A DNA stretch of 64,000 nt, from positions 124,001 through 188,000 of the forward strand of contig CANMIP010000002.1 of NCBI GenBank assembly GCA_947497945.1, written 5' to 3'. Positions 7,623-20,173 of the stretch are shown in pieces (the first letter of the stretch is position 1; every line of letters starts with the position of its first letter). A program made the position numbers and the translations under genes. A model generated the notes under the pieces. The model was not told where the DNA came from. It worked only from the letters and a program-made list of their open reading frames with translations, and searched no databases. This DNA is from an uncultured Tropicimonas sp. Its GTDB lineage: Bacteria > Pseudomonadota > Alphaproteobacteria > Rhodobacterales > Rhodobacteraceae.

Positions 7623-10600
7623 GCAAACGCCTTGAACAGGGCGGCCGCCTGATCGACCGCGCCAAGCCCCTCGGCTTCGTCTTCGACAGCAACAGGCTGG
7701 AAGGCTACGCGGGCGACACGCTCGCCTCGGCGCTGCTCGGCGCCGGCAAGACGCTGGTCAACCGCTCCTACAAATACCACCGCCCGCGCGGCATCGTCGC
7801 CTCCGGCGCGGAAGAGCCCAATGCGCTGGTCGGCCTCGGCCAGGGCGCGCGGTTCGAACCCGACCAGCGCGCCACCACCACCGAGCTCTTCGACGGCCTC
7901 ACCGCGATGCCGCAAAACGCCTGGCCCTCGCTCGGTTTCGACGCGATGGCGGTGAATGGCTGGATGTCCGCCTTCATGCCGGCGGGCTTCTATTACAAGA
8001 CCTTCCTGTGGCCGCGCGCCTTCTGGAAACATGTCTACGAGCCGGTCATCCGCAGCGCCGCCGCCTCCGGCCGTCCGCCGCAGGAGCCGGATGCCGACAG
8101 GTACGAGCATTTCCACGCCTTCGTGGACATGCTCATCCTCGGCGGCGGCATTGCCGGCCTGCAAGCGGCCCTGACCGCCGGCCAGTCCGGCGCCCGCGTG
8201 CTGCTGCTGGAGCAGACCCCGCATTGGGGCGGGCGCGCGCCGGTCGATGGCTACGAGATCGATGGCAAGCCGGCCGAGCGCTGGATTGCCGAGACCCTGG
8301 CCACCCTTGAGGCGATGGAGAATGTCACCCTGCGCAGCCGCACCATGGGCGCCGGTGTCTTCGATCATGGCTATGCGCTCGGATATGAACGTGTCTCCGA
8401 CCACATGCCGGGCGATGGCGCGATCCGCCACCGTCTTTGGAAGATCCGCGCCAAGCAGATCGTCACCGCCACCGGCGCCATCGAGCGCCCGCTGAGTTTC
8501 GCCGGCAATGACGTGCCCGGCGTGATGCTCGCCTCGGCCATGCGCGACTACGTCGTGAATTACGGCGTTGCCCCCGGCGAGAAGGTCGTCGTGGTCACCA
8601 ATAATGACGACGCCTATCGCACCGTGCTCGCGCTGATCGATGCCGGGCTGGAAGTGCCCATCGTCGTCGATGCCCGCGATCGCAATGACGGCCCGCTGGC
8701 CCGCGAAGCCATGCGGCGCGGCGTTGCGGTCGAATGCGGCGCTGCGATCATGAAGGTGAAAGGCAAGAAACGGGTCGAGGGCGTCATGCTCTGCCGCGCC
8801 AATGGAACGGGAGGCGCCGGCGCGCCGGTCAAATGCGACGCGGTGGCCATGTCCGGCGGCTGGTCCCCCGTGGTCCATCTCTGGTCCCATTGCGGCGGCA
8901 AGCTCACCTGGTCCAACGAGAACGCGCATTTCTACCCCGACCCGTCCCGCGCGCCGACCGGTGCGGACGGCAAACCCTTTGTCTCCACGGCGGGTGCTGC
9001 TTCGGGCGCAATGGGCACGGGGTCCGTGCTCACGGACGCGGCCAGCAATGCGGCGGAAGCCTGCGGCGCGGCGGGCTATGCCGTAACGGCAAGCGCGGCG
9101 CAGGCGGTGGATGCCGAGGAAGTGCCGATGAAGCCGGTCTGGGTGATGCCGGAACAGGCGCTGCCCGAGCTGCGCGCGAAGATGTTCCTCGACTTCCAGA
9201 ACGACGTGAAGGTCGCGGACATCCAGCTCGCCGCCAAGGAAGGCTATGAAAGCGTCGAGCTGACCAAGCGCTACACCACGCTCGGCATGGCCAATGACCA
9301 GGGCAAGCTCTCCAATATCAACGGCCTGGCCATCCTCGCCGACAGCCTGAACGCGGAGATCCCGCAGGTTGGCACCACGACCTTCCGCCCGCCCTACCAG
9401 CCGATCTCCTTCGGCTCCATCGCCGGCGAGGCGCGCGGAGCGACCTTCCAGCCGCTGCGCCGCACGCCGATGCACGAGTGGCACGAAAGGAACGGCGCCT
9501 ATTGGGAGCCGGTCGGCCATTGGCGCCGCCCCTATTGCTACCCCAAGCAAGGCGAGAGCCATGACGAGGCGGTCGTGCGCGAAGTGCTCGCGACCCGCAA
9601 CTCGCTAGGCCTGCTGGACGCCTCGACACTGGGCAAGCTCATCGTGAAGGGGCCGGATGCCGGCCGCTTCATGGACATGCTCTACACAAACAAGATGTCG
9701 ACGCTGAAGCCGGGCAAGTGCCGCTACGGGCTGATGTGCAACGAGAACGGCTTCCTCTCCGACGATGGCGTGGCGGCGCGGATCGACGCGGAGACCTTCC
9801 TCTGCCACACAACCTCCGGTGGCGCGGATCGCATCCACGGGTGGATGGAAGACTGGCTGCAATGCGAGTGGTGGGACTGGAAGGTCTATGTCGCCAATGT
9901 CACCGAGCAATGGGGACAGATCGCCGTTGTCGGCCCCAATGCGCGCAAGCTGCTGGAGAAGCTCGGCGGCATGGATGTCTCGAAAGAGGCGCTGCCCTTC
10001 ATGGGCTGGGCCGAAGGCGAGCTGGACGGTATCACGGCGCGGATCTACCGCATCTCCTTCTCCGGCGAGCTCTCTTACGAGATCGCCGTTCCGGCCGGCG
10101 AGGCGATGACGCTCTGGTCCAGGCTGCTCACAGCGGGGCGCGAATGGTCGATCACGCCTTACGGCACCGAGGCGCTGCATATCATGCGGGCCGAGAAGGG
10201 CTTCATCATGATCGGCGACGAGACCGACGGCACGGTGATCCCGCAGGATCTCGGCCTCGGCTGGGCGATCTCGAAGAAGAAGGACGACTATCTCGGCAAG
10301 CGGGCGCAGGAACGTTCGCATATGACCAGCCCGGAGCGCTGGAAGCTGGTCGGGCTGGAGACGCTGGACGGCTCCGCCCTGCCCGACGGTGCCTATGCCG
10401 TGGGCGAAGGCGTGAATGCCAACGGACAGCGCAACACCATCGGCCGAGTGACCTCGACCTACATGTCGCCAACTTTGGGCAAGGGCATCGCCATGGGGCT
10501 GGTGCATCACGGGCCGGACCGGATGGGCGAGGTGCTCCGCTTCGTGGCCACCGATGAAAGCGTGATCGAGGCAAAAATCGTGAGCCCGGTCTTCTATGAC

Positions 10601-10627
10601 CCGGATGGGGAGAAGCAGGATGTCTGA
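7619..10627 (+). CDS. soxA: Sarcosine oxidase alpha subunit
   Basis: The 1002-residue large subunit of sarcosine oxidase. The N-terminal portion resembles the 2Fe-2S-like domain that opens the family. A dinucleotide-binding fold starts at MLILGGGIAGLQAALTAG (about residue 171) and binds NAD. The C-terminal 400 residues form a glycine-cleavage T-protein/aminomethyltransferase domain that binds tetrahydrofolate, with segments such as TLKPGKCRYGLM and AEKGFIMIGDETDGT. Length and order agree with the family. It is coupled to soxD upstream and overlaps soxG downstream by 8 bases. Confidence 0.95.
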   Translation: MSKRLEQGGRLIDRAKPLGFVFDSNRLEGYAGDTLASALLGAGKTLVNRSYKYHRPRGIVASGAEEPNALVGLGQGARFEPDQRATTTELFDGLTAMPQNAWPSLGFDAMAVNGWMSAFMPAGFYYKTFLWPRAFWKHVYEPVIRSAAASGRPPQEPDADRYEHFHAFVDMLILGGGIAGLQAALTAGQSGARVLLLEQTPHWGGRAPVDGYEIDGKPAERWIAETLATLEAMENVTLRSRTMGAGVFDHGYALGYERVSDHMPGDGAIRHRLWKIRAKQIVTATGAIERPLSFAGNDVPGVMLASAMRDYVVNYGVAPGEKVVVVTNNDDAYRTVLALIDAGLEVPIVVDARDRNDGPLAREAMRRGVAVECGAAIMKVKGKKRVEGVMLCRANGTGGAGAPVKCDAVAMSGGWSPVVHLWSHCGGKLTWSNENAHFYPDPSRAPTGADGKPFVSTAGAASGAMGTGSVLTDAASNAAEACGAAGYAVTASAAQAVDAEEVPMKPVWVMPEQALPELRAKMFLDFQNDVKVADIQLAAKEGYESVELTKRYTTLGMANDQGKLSNINGLAILADSLNAEIPQVGTTTFRPPYQPISFGSIAGEARGATFQPLRRTPMHEWHERNGAYWEPVGHWRRPYCYPKQGESHDEAVVREVLATRNSLGLLDASTLGKLIVKGPDAGRFMDMLYTNKMSTLKPGKCRYGLMCNENGFLSDDGVAARIDAETFLCHTTSGGADRIHGWMEDWLQCEWWDWKVYVANVTEQWGQIAVVGPNARKLLEKLGGMDVSKEALPFMGWAEGELDGITARIYRISFSGELSYEIAVPAGEAMTLWSRLLTAGREWSITPYGTEALHIMRAEKGFIMIGDETDGTVIPQDLGLGWAISKKKDDYLGKRAQERSHMTSPERWKLVGLETLDGSALPDGAYAVGEGVNANGQRNTIGRVTSTYMSPTLGKGIAMGLVHHGPDRMGEVLRFVATDESVIEAKIVSPVFYDPDGEKQDV

Positions 10628-11183
10628 AGCCGTCACGGCCCTTGGCGGGGCAAGCAGTGCGGGTCCGGTGGCCCAGGTAGAGGAACGCGCGCTCCAGGGG
10701 ATGGTAACCCTTCGGGGAGACCTGTCCGAGCTGGCCGCGGCCGTGGAAACGGTCACGGGCTGCGCGATGCCGGACAAACGCCGTATCGTGCAGGCGGGCG
10801 ACAAGGCCGTCGGCTGGATGTCGCCCGACGAGCTGCTCCTGCTGGTCCCCTATGCGGAGACCAGCCAGACCGTCGCCGCGCTGGAAGAGCAGCTTGCCGG
10901 CCGCCACCACCTCGCGGTCGATGTCTCCGATGCCCGCGCCAGTTTCCGTATCGAAGGCCCGGGCGCGCGCGAAGTGCTGGCCCGGCTCTGCCCGGCGGAC
11001 CTTTCCCCGGCCGCCTTCGGACCCGGCGAACTGCGCCGCACCCGGCTGGCACAGGTCCCGGCGGCCTTCTGGATGGAGGAGAGCGGCACGTTCACGCTGG
11101 TCTGCTTCCGCTCGGTGGCCACCTATGCGTTCGACTGCCTCGCCGGCGCCAGCGCGGGAGAGGCCGTGGGCTTCCTGCCCTGA
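10620..11183 (+). CDS. soxG: Sarcosine oxidase gamma subunit
   Basis: A 187-residue protein related to the small aminomethyltransferase-like gamma subunit. Features are QAGDKAVGWMSPDELLLLVP, DVSDARASFRIEGPGAREVL and a C-terminal TLVCFRSVATYAFDCL. It is the last gene of the sox operon, starting inside soxA. The subunit is required for a stable heterotetramer. Confidence 0.93.
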   Translation: MSEAVTALGGASSAGPVAQVEERALQGMVTLRGDLSELAAAVETVTGCAMPDKRRIVQAGDKAVGWMSPDELLLLVPYAETSQTVAALEEQLAGRHHLAVDVSDARASFRIEGPGAREVLARLCPADLSPAAFGPGELRRTRLAQVPAAFWMEESGTFTLVCFRSVATYAFDCLAGASAGEAVGFLP

Positions 11184-11231
11184 CCGGCCCGCCGCGCCGC
11201 TGAAGGAAAGGAAAACACCGTAAAGTACCAC

Positions 11232-11267
11232 GCCAGCCCCTGCCCGCCCGATGGCGCAGGGGCCGGC
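11232..11267 (+). terminator. Possible hairpin downstream of soxG
   Basis: CCCCTGC at 11237-11243 pairs with GCAGGGG at 11256-11262, extended by GCC/GGC outside. It lies 50 bases after the soxG stop. No T-run follows, so it may be a Rho-assisted or mRNA 3' end structure. The rest of the gap to 11525 is C-rich and shows no gene. Confidence 0.4.
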
Positions 11268-11525
11268 GCGACACCTGATACGCCCCCCTGCCCCCAGGTC
11301 GGCCACACCCGATCCGGCGAACGCCGCCCCACATTCCGCGCCCCTCGCCCGCTGCCCCACCATCGCCGGAACCACCCGGCCCACCTCCCCAAGGCCCACA
11401 CGCGCGCCTCCCCGGCCGCAGACGGCCAAGAACGACCCGGCCCCACCGATCCCTCCAAATCCGCCACGGCTCTCTGGACATTTCCGCCGACACATGGTGC
11501 GACAGGGCCGAAAGGAAGCCCGCCC

Positions 11526-12152
11526 ATGACCCCGCAGGACGTTGAACAGCTCTTCACCCGCTCCGATGACAGCTATCTCTTTGCCCGCTGGGAACGGCCC
11601 ATCGTCCCCATCGTCTTCGGCGTCGACGATGCCACCCTGTCCACCGTCAAGGGCGCCTGCGAGGCCATCGTCACGCTGGCCGGCCACAAGATGGCCGAAA
11701 CCGACACCGAGATGGGCGCCAACCTGATGGTCTTCTTCTTCCGCCAGTGGGAGGAACTGCTCGAGGTCCCGGATCTCGACAAGCTCGTGCCCGAACTCGC
11801 CCCCCTGGTGGAGCGCCTCGCAAGATCCGGCGCCAACCAATACCGCGCCTTCCGCTTCGAGACGGACGGCGCCATCCGCGCCGCCTTCGTCTTCCTGCGC
11901 ATGGATGACGCCCTCGCCGCCGAGCCCGCCGAAGACCTCGCCCTCGGCCAGATGGCGCAATCGATCCTGCTCTGGTCCGACCGCGCCTTCACCACCCGCT
12001 CGCCACTCGCCCGCACGCCCGAAGGCCATATCGTGCTGCACCCGGAAATCAGCAACGTGATCCGCGCCGCCTATGATCCCACAATGCCCGCCACCGCCAC
12101 CGACCCAAGCCACGCGCTGCGCCTCGCCGCCCGGCTCGGGCGCACCGCCTGA
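11526..12152 (+). CDS. Conserved hypothetical protein
   Basis: A 208-residue protein with an ATG preceded by GAAAGGAAG. It has no signal peptide or membrane segment. The sequence has a mixed alpha/beta look with segments such as YLFARWERPIVPIVFGVDD and MVFFFRQWEELLEVPDLD. I believe similar proteins occur in Rhodobacteraceae but know no function. The next gene starts 9 bases downstream on the same strand, so the pair is likely co-transcribed. Confidence 0.75.
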   Translation: MTPQDVEQLFTRSDDSYLFARWERPIVPIVFGVDDATLSTVKGACEAIVTLAGHKMAETDTEMGANLMVFFFRQWEELLEVPDLDKLVPELAPLVERLARSGANQYRAFRFETDGAIRAAFVFLRMDDALAAEPAEDLALGQMAQSILLWSDRAFTTRSPLARTPEGHIVLHPEISNVIRAAYDPTMPATATDPSHALRLAARLGRTA

Positions 12153-12161
12153 GACCCCGCC

Positions 12162-12563
12162 ATGGACGCCCGCGCAAAACGGCTCCACGCCCTCTCCGGC
12201 CCGATCGAGGCCGCCGACCTGCTGGTCCCCAATGCCCGCACCGCACATGCCTTCTCGGCCCGCGAGATCGGGCATTTCCACCGCCTCGGCGCCAATTCCT
12301 GGGACCCGTCCGAATTCATCCTCGAAGACGGCAAGGTGATCCGCATCTTCCCGGCGGTGAAGATCCACGCCGAAGGCGATCTCGGCTGGTTCCGCATGCG
12401 CTACAAGGGTGGCGTCCACCTCTTCGAATGGCAGCCCGAACCGGAGGACACCCCGCCCCCGGACCAGCTCCAGACCCGCTTCGAACAATGCTGCCTCACC
12501 GGTTTCCACACTGCCGGCGGCGTCGGTGCAACCGCCTTCATCGCGCGCAAGCTGGACCACTGA
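12162..12563 (+). CDS. Conserved hypothetical protein
   Basis: A 133-residue soluble protein following the previous gene by 9 bases. Recognisable features are a central EDGKVIRIFPAVKIHAEGDLGWF and a tryptophan/aromatic-rich beta section, ending TAFIARKLDH. I do not recognise the family. The tight spacing suggests a shared role with the upstream unknown gene. Confidence 0.7.
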   Translation: MDARAKRLHALSGPIEAADLLVPNARTAHAFSAREIGHFHRLGANSWDPSEFILEDGKVIRIFPAVKIHAEGDLGWFRMRYKGGVHLFEWQPEPEDTPPPDQLQTRFEQCCLTGFHTAGGVGATAFIARKLDH

Positions 12564-12615
12564 CTGCGGCATTTCCCACCTTGCCCGCCCCGCCCCCACG
12601 CGCCAGCGTAAGGCC

Positions 12616-14200
12616 ATGCGTACCAGTGCCCATATCCGAGACCTGAAAGCCTTCGGCGCCCTCTCCAAGGCCGAGCAGAAACTGTGCGACGAGTCGTGGT
12701 CGCCCGACCTCGTCACCGTCAGCGACAGCTGCCCCGACGCCGATGCCGGTGACGACCTGCAGATCCGCGCCGATTTCCTGCGCTACGTGATCCTCAAGGG
12801 CTATGGCGAAGAGAAGGTCCCGCTCCACGAAACGGGCGTCCAGCTCTTCGGCGCCCGGATCACCGGGCAGTTGGACCTCCAAGGCTGCGACATCCCCCAG
12901 AACCTGAACCTGAAGAGCTGCCATTTCGACCAGGCACCATTCCTGCTCGACGCAAAGCTGCGCGGGCTCTACCTTGAAGGATCCACCCTCCCCGGGCTCC
13001 TGGCGGACCGGCTGAGGACGGCAGGGAATGTCCATCTGCAAAAGGTCACCGCATCGGGAGAAATCCGTCTCCTCGGCGCGAAACTCGGCGGCAACCTCGA
13101 TTGCGTCGGCGCGACGCTGGAAGCGCATCAGGGCGGCAAGGCTCTCCACGCAGATGGTTTGGACACACAAGGCGGCGTGTTCCTGCGCGATGTCACCGCA
13201 AAGGGGAAAATCCGTCTTCTCGGCGCGAAACTCGGCGGCGACCTCGTTTGCATCAACGTGAAACCGGCGTCGGAAAATGCAAATGTCACGCTCTCTTGTG
13301 ACAGAATGCGGGCGGAGGGCACCTTTTTCCTTGGGAACTGCCGGTTCTCGGGCCCGCTTTCTCTTGCCGGCGCGCATGTGGCTGCGTTGAGCGACAGGAC
13401 AGACTCCTGGCCGGAGACAGGCCTGCTTCTCGACCGCTTCACCTATGACGCGATCATCGCAGGCCCGACCGATGCGAAAACCCGCATCGGCTGGCTGAAG
13501 AAGCAATACCCGCATCATCTCGACGAAGAGTTCAAACCACAGCCATGGGAGCACTGCGCCAAGGTCTTGCGCGAGATGGGCCATGCCAAGGACGCGCGGG
13601 AGATCCTGATCGAGAAGGAGAAGCTGCAGCGACGGGCCAGGCGGGAGACCCTGCGGCGGGGGCTTCTGTTCGAGGACGCCTATTGGCGGGGGATCTGTGA
13701 TTTCCTGCTTGGCTGGACGGTGCGCTACGGGCGGCAGCCGACCCTTGCCTTTGCCTGGCTGGGGGTCGTCTGGCTGATCGGTCTCGGCGTCTTCTCTGGC
13801 GCGTGGACGGCCGATGCCTTCAAGCCTAACAATGCTTTCGTTCTGCGCGCCCCGGAATGGGTGCTCTGCGGAGAGCCCAAGGAGGTGCAAGTGCTACTTG
13901 GCCACAGCCCCCGACAGCAGGCCCAAGGCAGGTCTGGCTGATCCGGGCGAAAGCCAACTCGACTGTTTCACCCGCCAGCCCGAGGCGCAGCGCTATCCGA
14001 GGTTCCACGCGGGCGTCTATTCCGCCGACACGCTGCTGCCGGTGGTGGCGCTGGAAATGCAGGAATTCTGGATCCCCGACGAGCAGGCCGGGCCCTGGGG
14101 CACCGGCGCGCGCGGCTTCCTCTGGATTCAGATCCTCGCCGGCTGGGCGCTCTCGCTGCTGGCCGTTGCTGGCTTCTCCGGCCTGATCAAATCCGACTGA
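12616..14200 (+). pseudogene. Beta-helix-like membrane protein broken by a frameshift
   Basis: From the ATG at 12616 the frame encodes a soluble domain with repeated beta-type turns; LLGAKLGGNLDC and LLGAKLGGDLVC recur in two successive units. A membrane helix follows near 13740-13800. The frame runs out at 13941. The expected C-terminal part, with CYLATAPDSRPKAGLADPGE, LLPVVALEMQEFWIPDE and a final membrane helix ending SGLIKSD, continues in the next forward frame to 14200. The switch falls near 13870-13900, consistent with one extra base. It could be a true mutation or an assembly error. Function unknown. Confidence 0.7.
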
Positions 14201-14261
14201 CCCGCTTGCACCGCCCCCCATTCGCGCCTAGCACCGAAGCACACTCAATCCGGAGCGTCTC

Positions 14262-14669
14262 ATGCCGCATATCCACGAGCTGCGTGTCTATTACGAAGAC
14301 ACCGACATGGCGGGGATCGTCTACTACGCCAACTACCTCAAGTTCATCGAACGCGGCCGCTCCGAATGGGTGCGCGAGATCGGCATCGACCAGAACGCGC
14401 TCAAGGAGGAGCACGGCATCGTTTTCGCCGTGCGCCGGGTCGAAGCCGACTACCTCGCCCCGGCCCGGCTGGGAGATGACCTGCGGGTCGAGACCGAGCT
14501 TGCGGAGATCCGTGGCGCCCGATTCGAGATGGCGCAGCAGGTGATGCGCGGCGAGCAGGTCCTCTTCAAGGCCCGGGTTGTCATCGTCACGATGTCGCTC
14601 GACGGGCGCCCGCAGCGCCTGCCGCCGGCAATCAAGGACCGGATGCAGGCCGCCGGGCGCTCCGCCTGA
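14262..14669 (+). CDS. ybgC: Acyl-CoA thioesterase YbgC (Tol-Pal associated hot-dog protein)
   Basis: A 135-residue hot-dog-fold thioesterase. YYEDTDMAGIVYYANYLKF contains the catalytic aspartate and the family signature; FAVRRVEADYLAPARLGD and a C-terminal VTMSLDGRPQRLP complete the fold. YbgC hydrolyses short-chain acyl-CoA and is usually the first gene of the tol-pal cluster. Here no tolQ follows; the next genes are the convergent ATP synthase operon. The membership call rests on the motif. Confidence 0.92.
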   Translation: MPHIHELRVYYEDTDMAGIVYYANYLKFIERGRSEWVREIGIDQNALKEEHGIVFAVRRVEADYLAPARLGDDLRVETELAEIRGARFEMAQQVMRGEQVLFKARVVIVTMSLDGRPQRLPPAIKDRMQAAGRSA

Positions 14670-14840
14670 CCGGTTCGCGCGCCAATTTCGGGGTCTTTCC
14701 AGGCTGTCGCCGGGCCACTGTTGTTGGAAAACCACTTTCATTTCCACAAAGGCACCAACCGCCTTTCCTCTGCCCGATTTGGCCCTAATTACTCGACATA
14801 GCCTGTCCCAATGGCTGGGTGGAGCATCCCCCTTCACCGT

Positions 14841-14867
14841 CGCCCCGCGCATCTGCTGCGCGGGGCG
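14841..14867 (+). terminator. Strong GC hairpin with AT-rich tail
   Basis: CGCCCCGCGC (14841-14850) pairs perfectly with GCGCGGGGCG (14858-14867) across a 7-base loop, and AATTTCATTT follows. It is 170 bases after ybgC, so it may end the ybgC transcript or a short independent RNA starting in the AT-richer stretch near 14780-14800. Confidence 0.55.
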
Positions 14868-14986
14868 AATTTCATTTCAGGGACGTGTTTGCCGTGACGG
14901 GGACAGCCATCCTGCGGTCTGGGTCTCGCTTCAGCAACACACAGACAGAGCGACCGTGGATGGCGTTGGCACTGAAGAGCAACCTC

Positions 14987-15152
14987 AGCCGTGCCAGTGC
15001 CTGCCCGTGGGGTGGCGCTGCAACATTTGTGGTCGCCACTTTATCCCGGCCGAACCCGAAGACGTCCAAGTCGGCGCGCGCGGGTGACAAAGCGCCAGTC
15101 CGCCCGAACGGGCTGGCGCTGGCACGGCGGCTTCGCCTTGACTCCGTGCCCA
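14987..15152 (-). repeat. Dispersed non-coding repeat, copy A
   Basis: Read on the minus strand this matches the copies at 20816 and 59896. Shared blocks are a GGCACGG start with a GCCGCCGTGCC-like dyad, GGGCTGGCGCTTTGTCACCC, a central TTCGG-x-TT-x-GGCC segment and GGCGCTG/GCGCCA followed by CCCACGGGCAGGC. The ends form an imperfect inverted repeat. Short cysteine-containing frames across it are artefacts of the repeat. Boundaries are approximate. Confidence 0.75.
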
Positions 15153-15282
15153 TCAGAGCACCGCCCCAAAGCCAGCTCACAGCACCTGGCAGCCTTCAAA
15201 GAAACGCGCGTCCCGCCGGCGGCTCGCAGATCGACGGCCCCGCTTCCAGCAAGAAAACGCCCACCGACCGCTCCAAAAGCAG

Positions 15283-15307
15283 AAAGCCCCGCGCGAGGCG
15301 GGGCTTT
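15283..15307 (-). terminator. Intrinsic terminator of the ATP synthase operon
   Basis: AAAGCCCCGC and GCGGGGCTTT pair perfectly over 10 bases with a 5-base loop, 27 bases beyond the atpC stop on the minus strand. A CTGCTTTTGG tail follows in the direction of transcription. Confidence 0.85.
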
Positions 15308-15333
15308 CCGAAATCGTCAATCGCGACAGGCGA

Positions 15334-15729
15334 TCAGACCATCGCTTCCAGGAGCTGCTCCAGGTCCGCGACGAGCTTTTCCGCCACGTCCCGTGCGTCG
15401 CCCGAGGCATCGGCCGCGCGCGACCGGGCATCCTCGAGGAAGCCCTCCAGCGCGACCTTGCCCTCGGCACCTTCCGAGGCATGCTCGGCCAGCACCGACA
15501 TCGCTTCGGCGTTGATCTCGGCGAAACCGCCGGTCACCGCGAAGCTGGTCTCGGAGCCGTCGGCCCCGGTGACCTTGACCATGCCGGGGCGCAGCGTGGT
15601 GATGACCGGCGCGTGGTCGGGCATCGCCGTCATGTCGCCCTCGGCGGCCGGGATCTGGACCTGGGTGGCCTCAAGCGACGCGAGCCGCTTTTCCGGGCTT
15701 ACCAGGTCGAACTGCATCGTATTGGCCAT
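15334..15729 (-). CDS. atpC: ATP synthase F1 subunit epsilon
   Basis: A 131-residue subunit with the beta-sandwich N-terminus [20 protein letters not shown], the [20 protein letters not shown] segment and a C-terminal helix pair. Epsilon links the rotor to F1 and can inhibit ATP hydrolysis. It is the last gene of atpHAGDC, 9 bases after atpD. Confidence 0.95.
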   Translation of the reverse strand: MANTMQFDLVSPEKRLASLEATQVQIPAAEGDMTAMPDHAPVITTLRPGMVKVTGADGSETSFAVTGGFAEINAEAMSVLAEHASEGAEGKVALEGFLEDARSRAADASGDARDVAEKLVADLEQLLEAMV

Positions 15730-15738
15730 GAGCCCTCC

Positions 15739-17163
<1,425 letters not shown>

Positions 17164-17181
17164 CTATGTGTCTCCGGTTTC

Positions 17182-18060
17182 TCAGAGCGCCTCGGCGCCC
17201 GAAATGATTTCGATAAGCTCGTTGGTGATGACGGCCTGACGCGAGCGGTTGAACTCGATCGTCAGCTTGTCGATCATCTCGCCGGCGTTGCGCGTGGCGT
17301 TGTCCATGGCGGACATCCGCGCGCCCTCTTCCGAGGCGGCGTTTTCCAGCAGGGCGGTGAAGATCTGGGTCGAGATGCCGCGCGGCAGCAGGTCGGCCAG
17401 AACATCTTCCTCGCTGGGCTCGTAATCGTAGAGCGCGCCAGCCTCGGCCCCCTCCTCGGGAGCCTCGAACGTGGCAGGGATGATCTGCCTGACCGTCGGC
17501 TCCTGGCTGATCACCGAGATGAAACGATTGTAGAAGATCGTGCAGACGTCGAATTCGCCGGCCTCGTAACGATCCATGAGATCGCGGGCGATGCCCGATG
17601 CGTCCCCATAGCCGACCTTCTTCACTTCGCTCATGTCGACGTGATCGACAAAGTGGCTCGCGTAATCACGCTTGAGCTGCTCGCGGCCCTTCTTGCCGAC
17701 GGTGATGATCTTCACCGTCTTGCCAGCGGCCAGCAGCTCCTGGATCTTCAGGCGCGCGGCCCGAACGATGGTGGAGTTGAAACCGCCGCAGAGCCCGCGC
17801 TCCGAGGTCATAACGACCAGCATCTGAACCTGGTCGCTGCCCGTCCCGGCGATGAGCCGGGGCGCACTGTCGCTGCTGCCAACGGAGGCAGCGAGGCCGC
17901 TCATGACGACCCCCATGCGCTCGGCGTAAGGCCGTGCGCTCTCGGCCGCATCCTGGGCCCGCCGCAGTTTTGCGGCGGCCACCATCTGCATGGCCTTCGT
18001 GATCTTTCGCGTCGACTTGACGCTATCGATCCGGGTTTTGAGATCCTTAAGGCTGGGCAT
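17182..18060 (-). CDS. atpG: ATP synthase F1 subunit gamma
   Basis: The 292-residue central stalk. The N-terminal [20 protein letters not shown] with [13 protein letters not shown] and the C-terminal [20 protein letters not shown] with [20 protein letters not shown] are the gamma coiled-coil ends. The middle GLCGGFNS motif is also conserved. It lies 14 bases after atpA. Confidence 0.97.
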   Translation of the reverse strand: MPSLKDLKTRIDSVKSTRKITKAMQMVAAAKLRRAQDAAESARPYAERMGVVMSGLAASVGSSDSAPRLIAGTGSDQVQMLVVMTSERGLCGGFNSTIVRAARLKIQELLAAGKTVKIITVGKKGREQLKRDYASHFVDHVDMSEVKKVGYGDASGIARDLMDRYEAGEFDVCTIFYNRFISVISQEPTVRQIIPATFEAPEEGAEAGALYDYEPSEEDVLADLLPRGISTQIFTALLENAASEEGARMSAMDNATRNAGEMIDKLTIEFNRSRQAVITNELIEIISGAEAL

Positions 18061-18074
18061 CTACCTCTCCTCGC

Positions 18075-19612
<1,538 letters not shown>

Positions 19613-19613
<1 letters not shown>

Positions 19614-20173
19614 TACCCGACCTCTTTCATAGCGTTCTGGAGATTGGCGAGCTTGGCCCGGACCGACGTGTCGATCATCTTGGAGCCCACCTTGACGATA
19701 AGACCACCGATGAGGCTTTCATCGACGGTCGTGTTCAGTTTGATGTCCTTGCCGAAGCGGGACTTCAGCATTTCGGCCACGGCGCCGGCCTGGGCGTCGT
19801 TGAGCGCGATGGCGGATGTCACCTCGGCGGTCACCTCGCCTTTTTCCTCGGCGATCATCGCGCGCAGGCTGCTCAGCAGCTGCGGCAGCACGAAGAGCCG
19901 ACGCTTGGAAGCCATCAGGGCCAGCGTGTTCTTCGTCGTCGCGTCCAGAGCCATGCCATCGGCGATTGCCGAGATCGCGGCGGTCTGTTCATCGCGCGAA
20001 TAGACAGGCGAAGAGATCATCGCCGTGAAATCGTCCGAGGATTCAAGCGCGGCCGACAACGCGTCGGTATCGGCTTCGAGGGAAGCAAGCTTACCCTCGT
20101 CCTTGGCCAGTTCAAACATTGCCAGCGCGTAGCGTCCAGCGATGCTCGAGGAAATCGAAGCCGTTTCTGACAC
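19613..20173 (-). CDS. atpH: ATP synthase F1 subunit delta
   Basis: The 186-residue stator subunit joining F1 to the b-subunit stalk. [20 protein letters not shown] and the C-terminal [21 protein letters not shown] are diagnostic. A GTG at 20173 with AGAGGGG 5 bases upstream gives the family-like start MSETASIS. A second GTG two codons earlier is possible, but the frame further upstream is not homologous. It is the first gene of the operon. Confidence 0.93.

Noticed and set aside
7538-12716. Long minus-strand frames opposite soxA and the following genes
   Set aside because: They are antisense shadows of well-supported genes, a common effect of high GC.
14872-15180. Cysteine-containing small proteins with WRCNICG-like motifs
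   Set aside because: The same frames recur at all three copies of the dispersed repeat and shift between copies, so they reflect repeat sequence and not genes.
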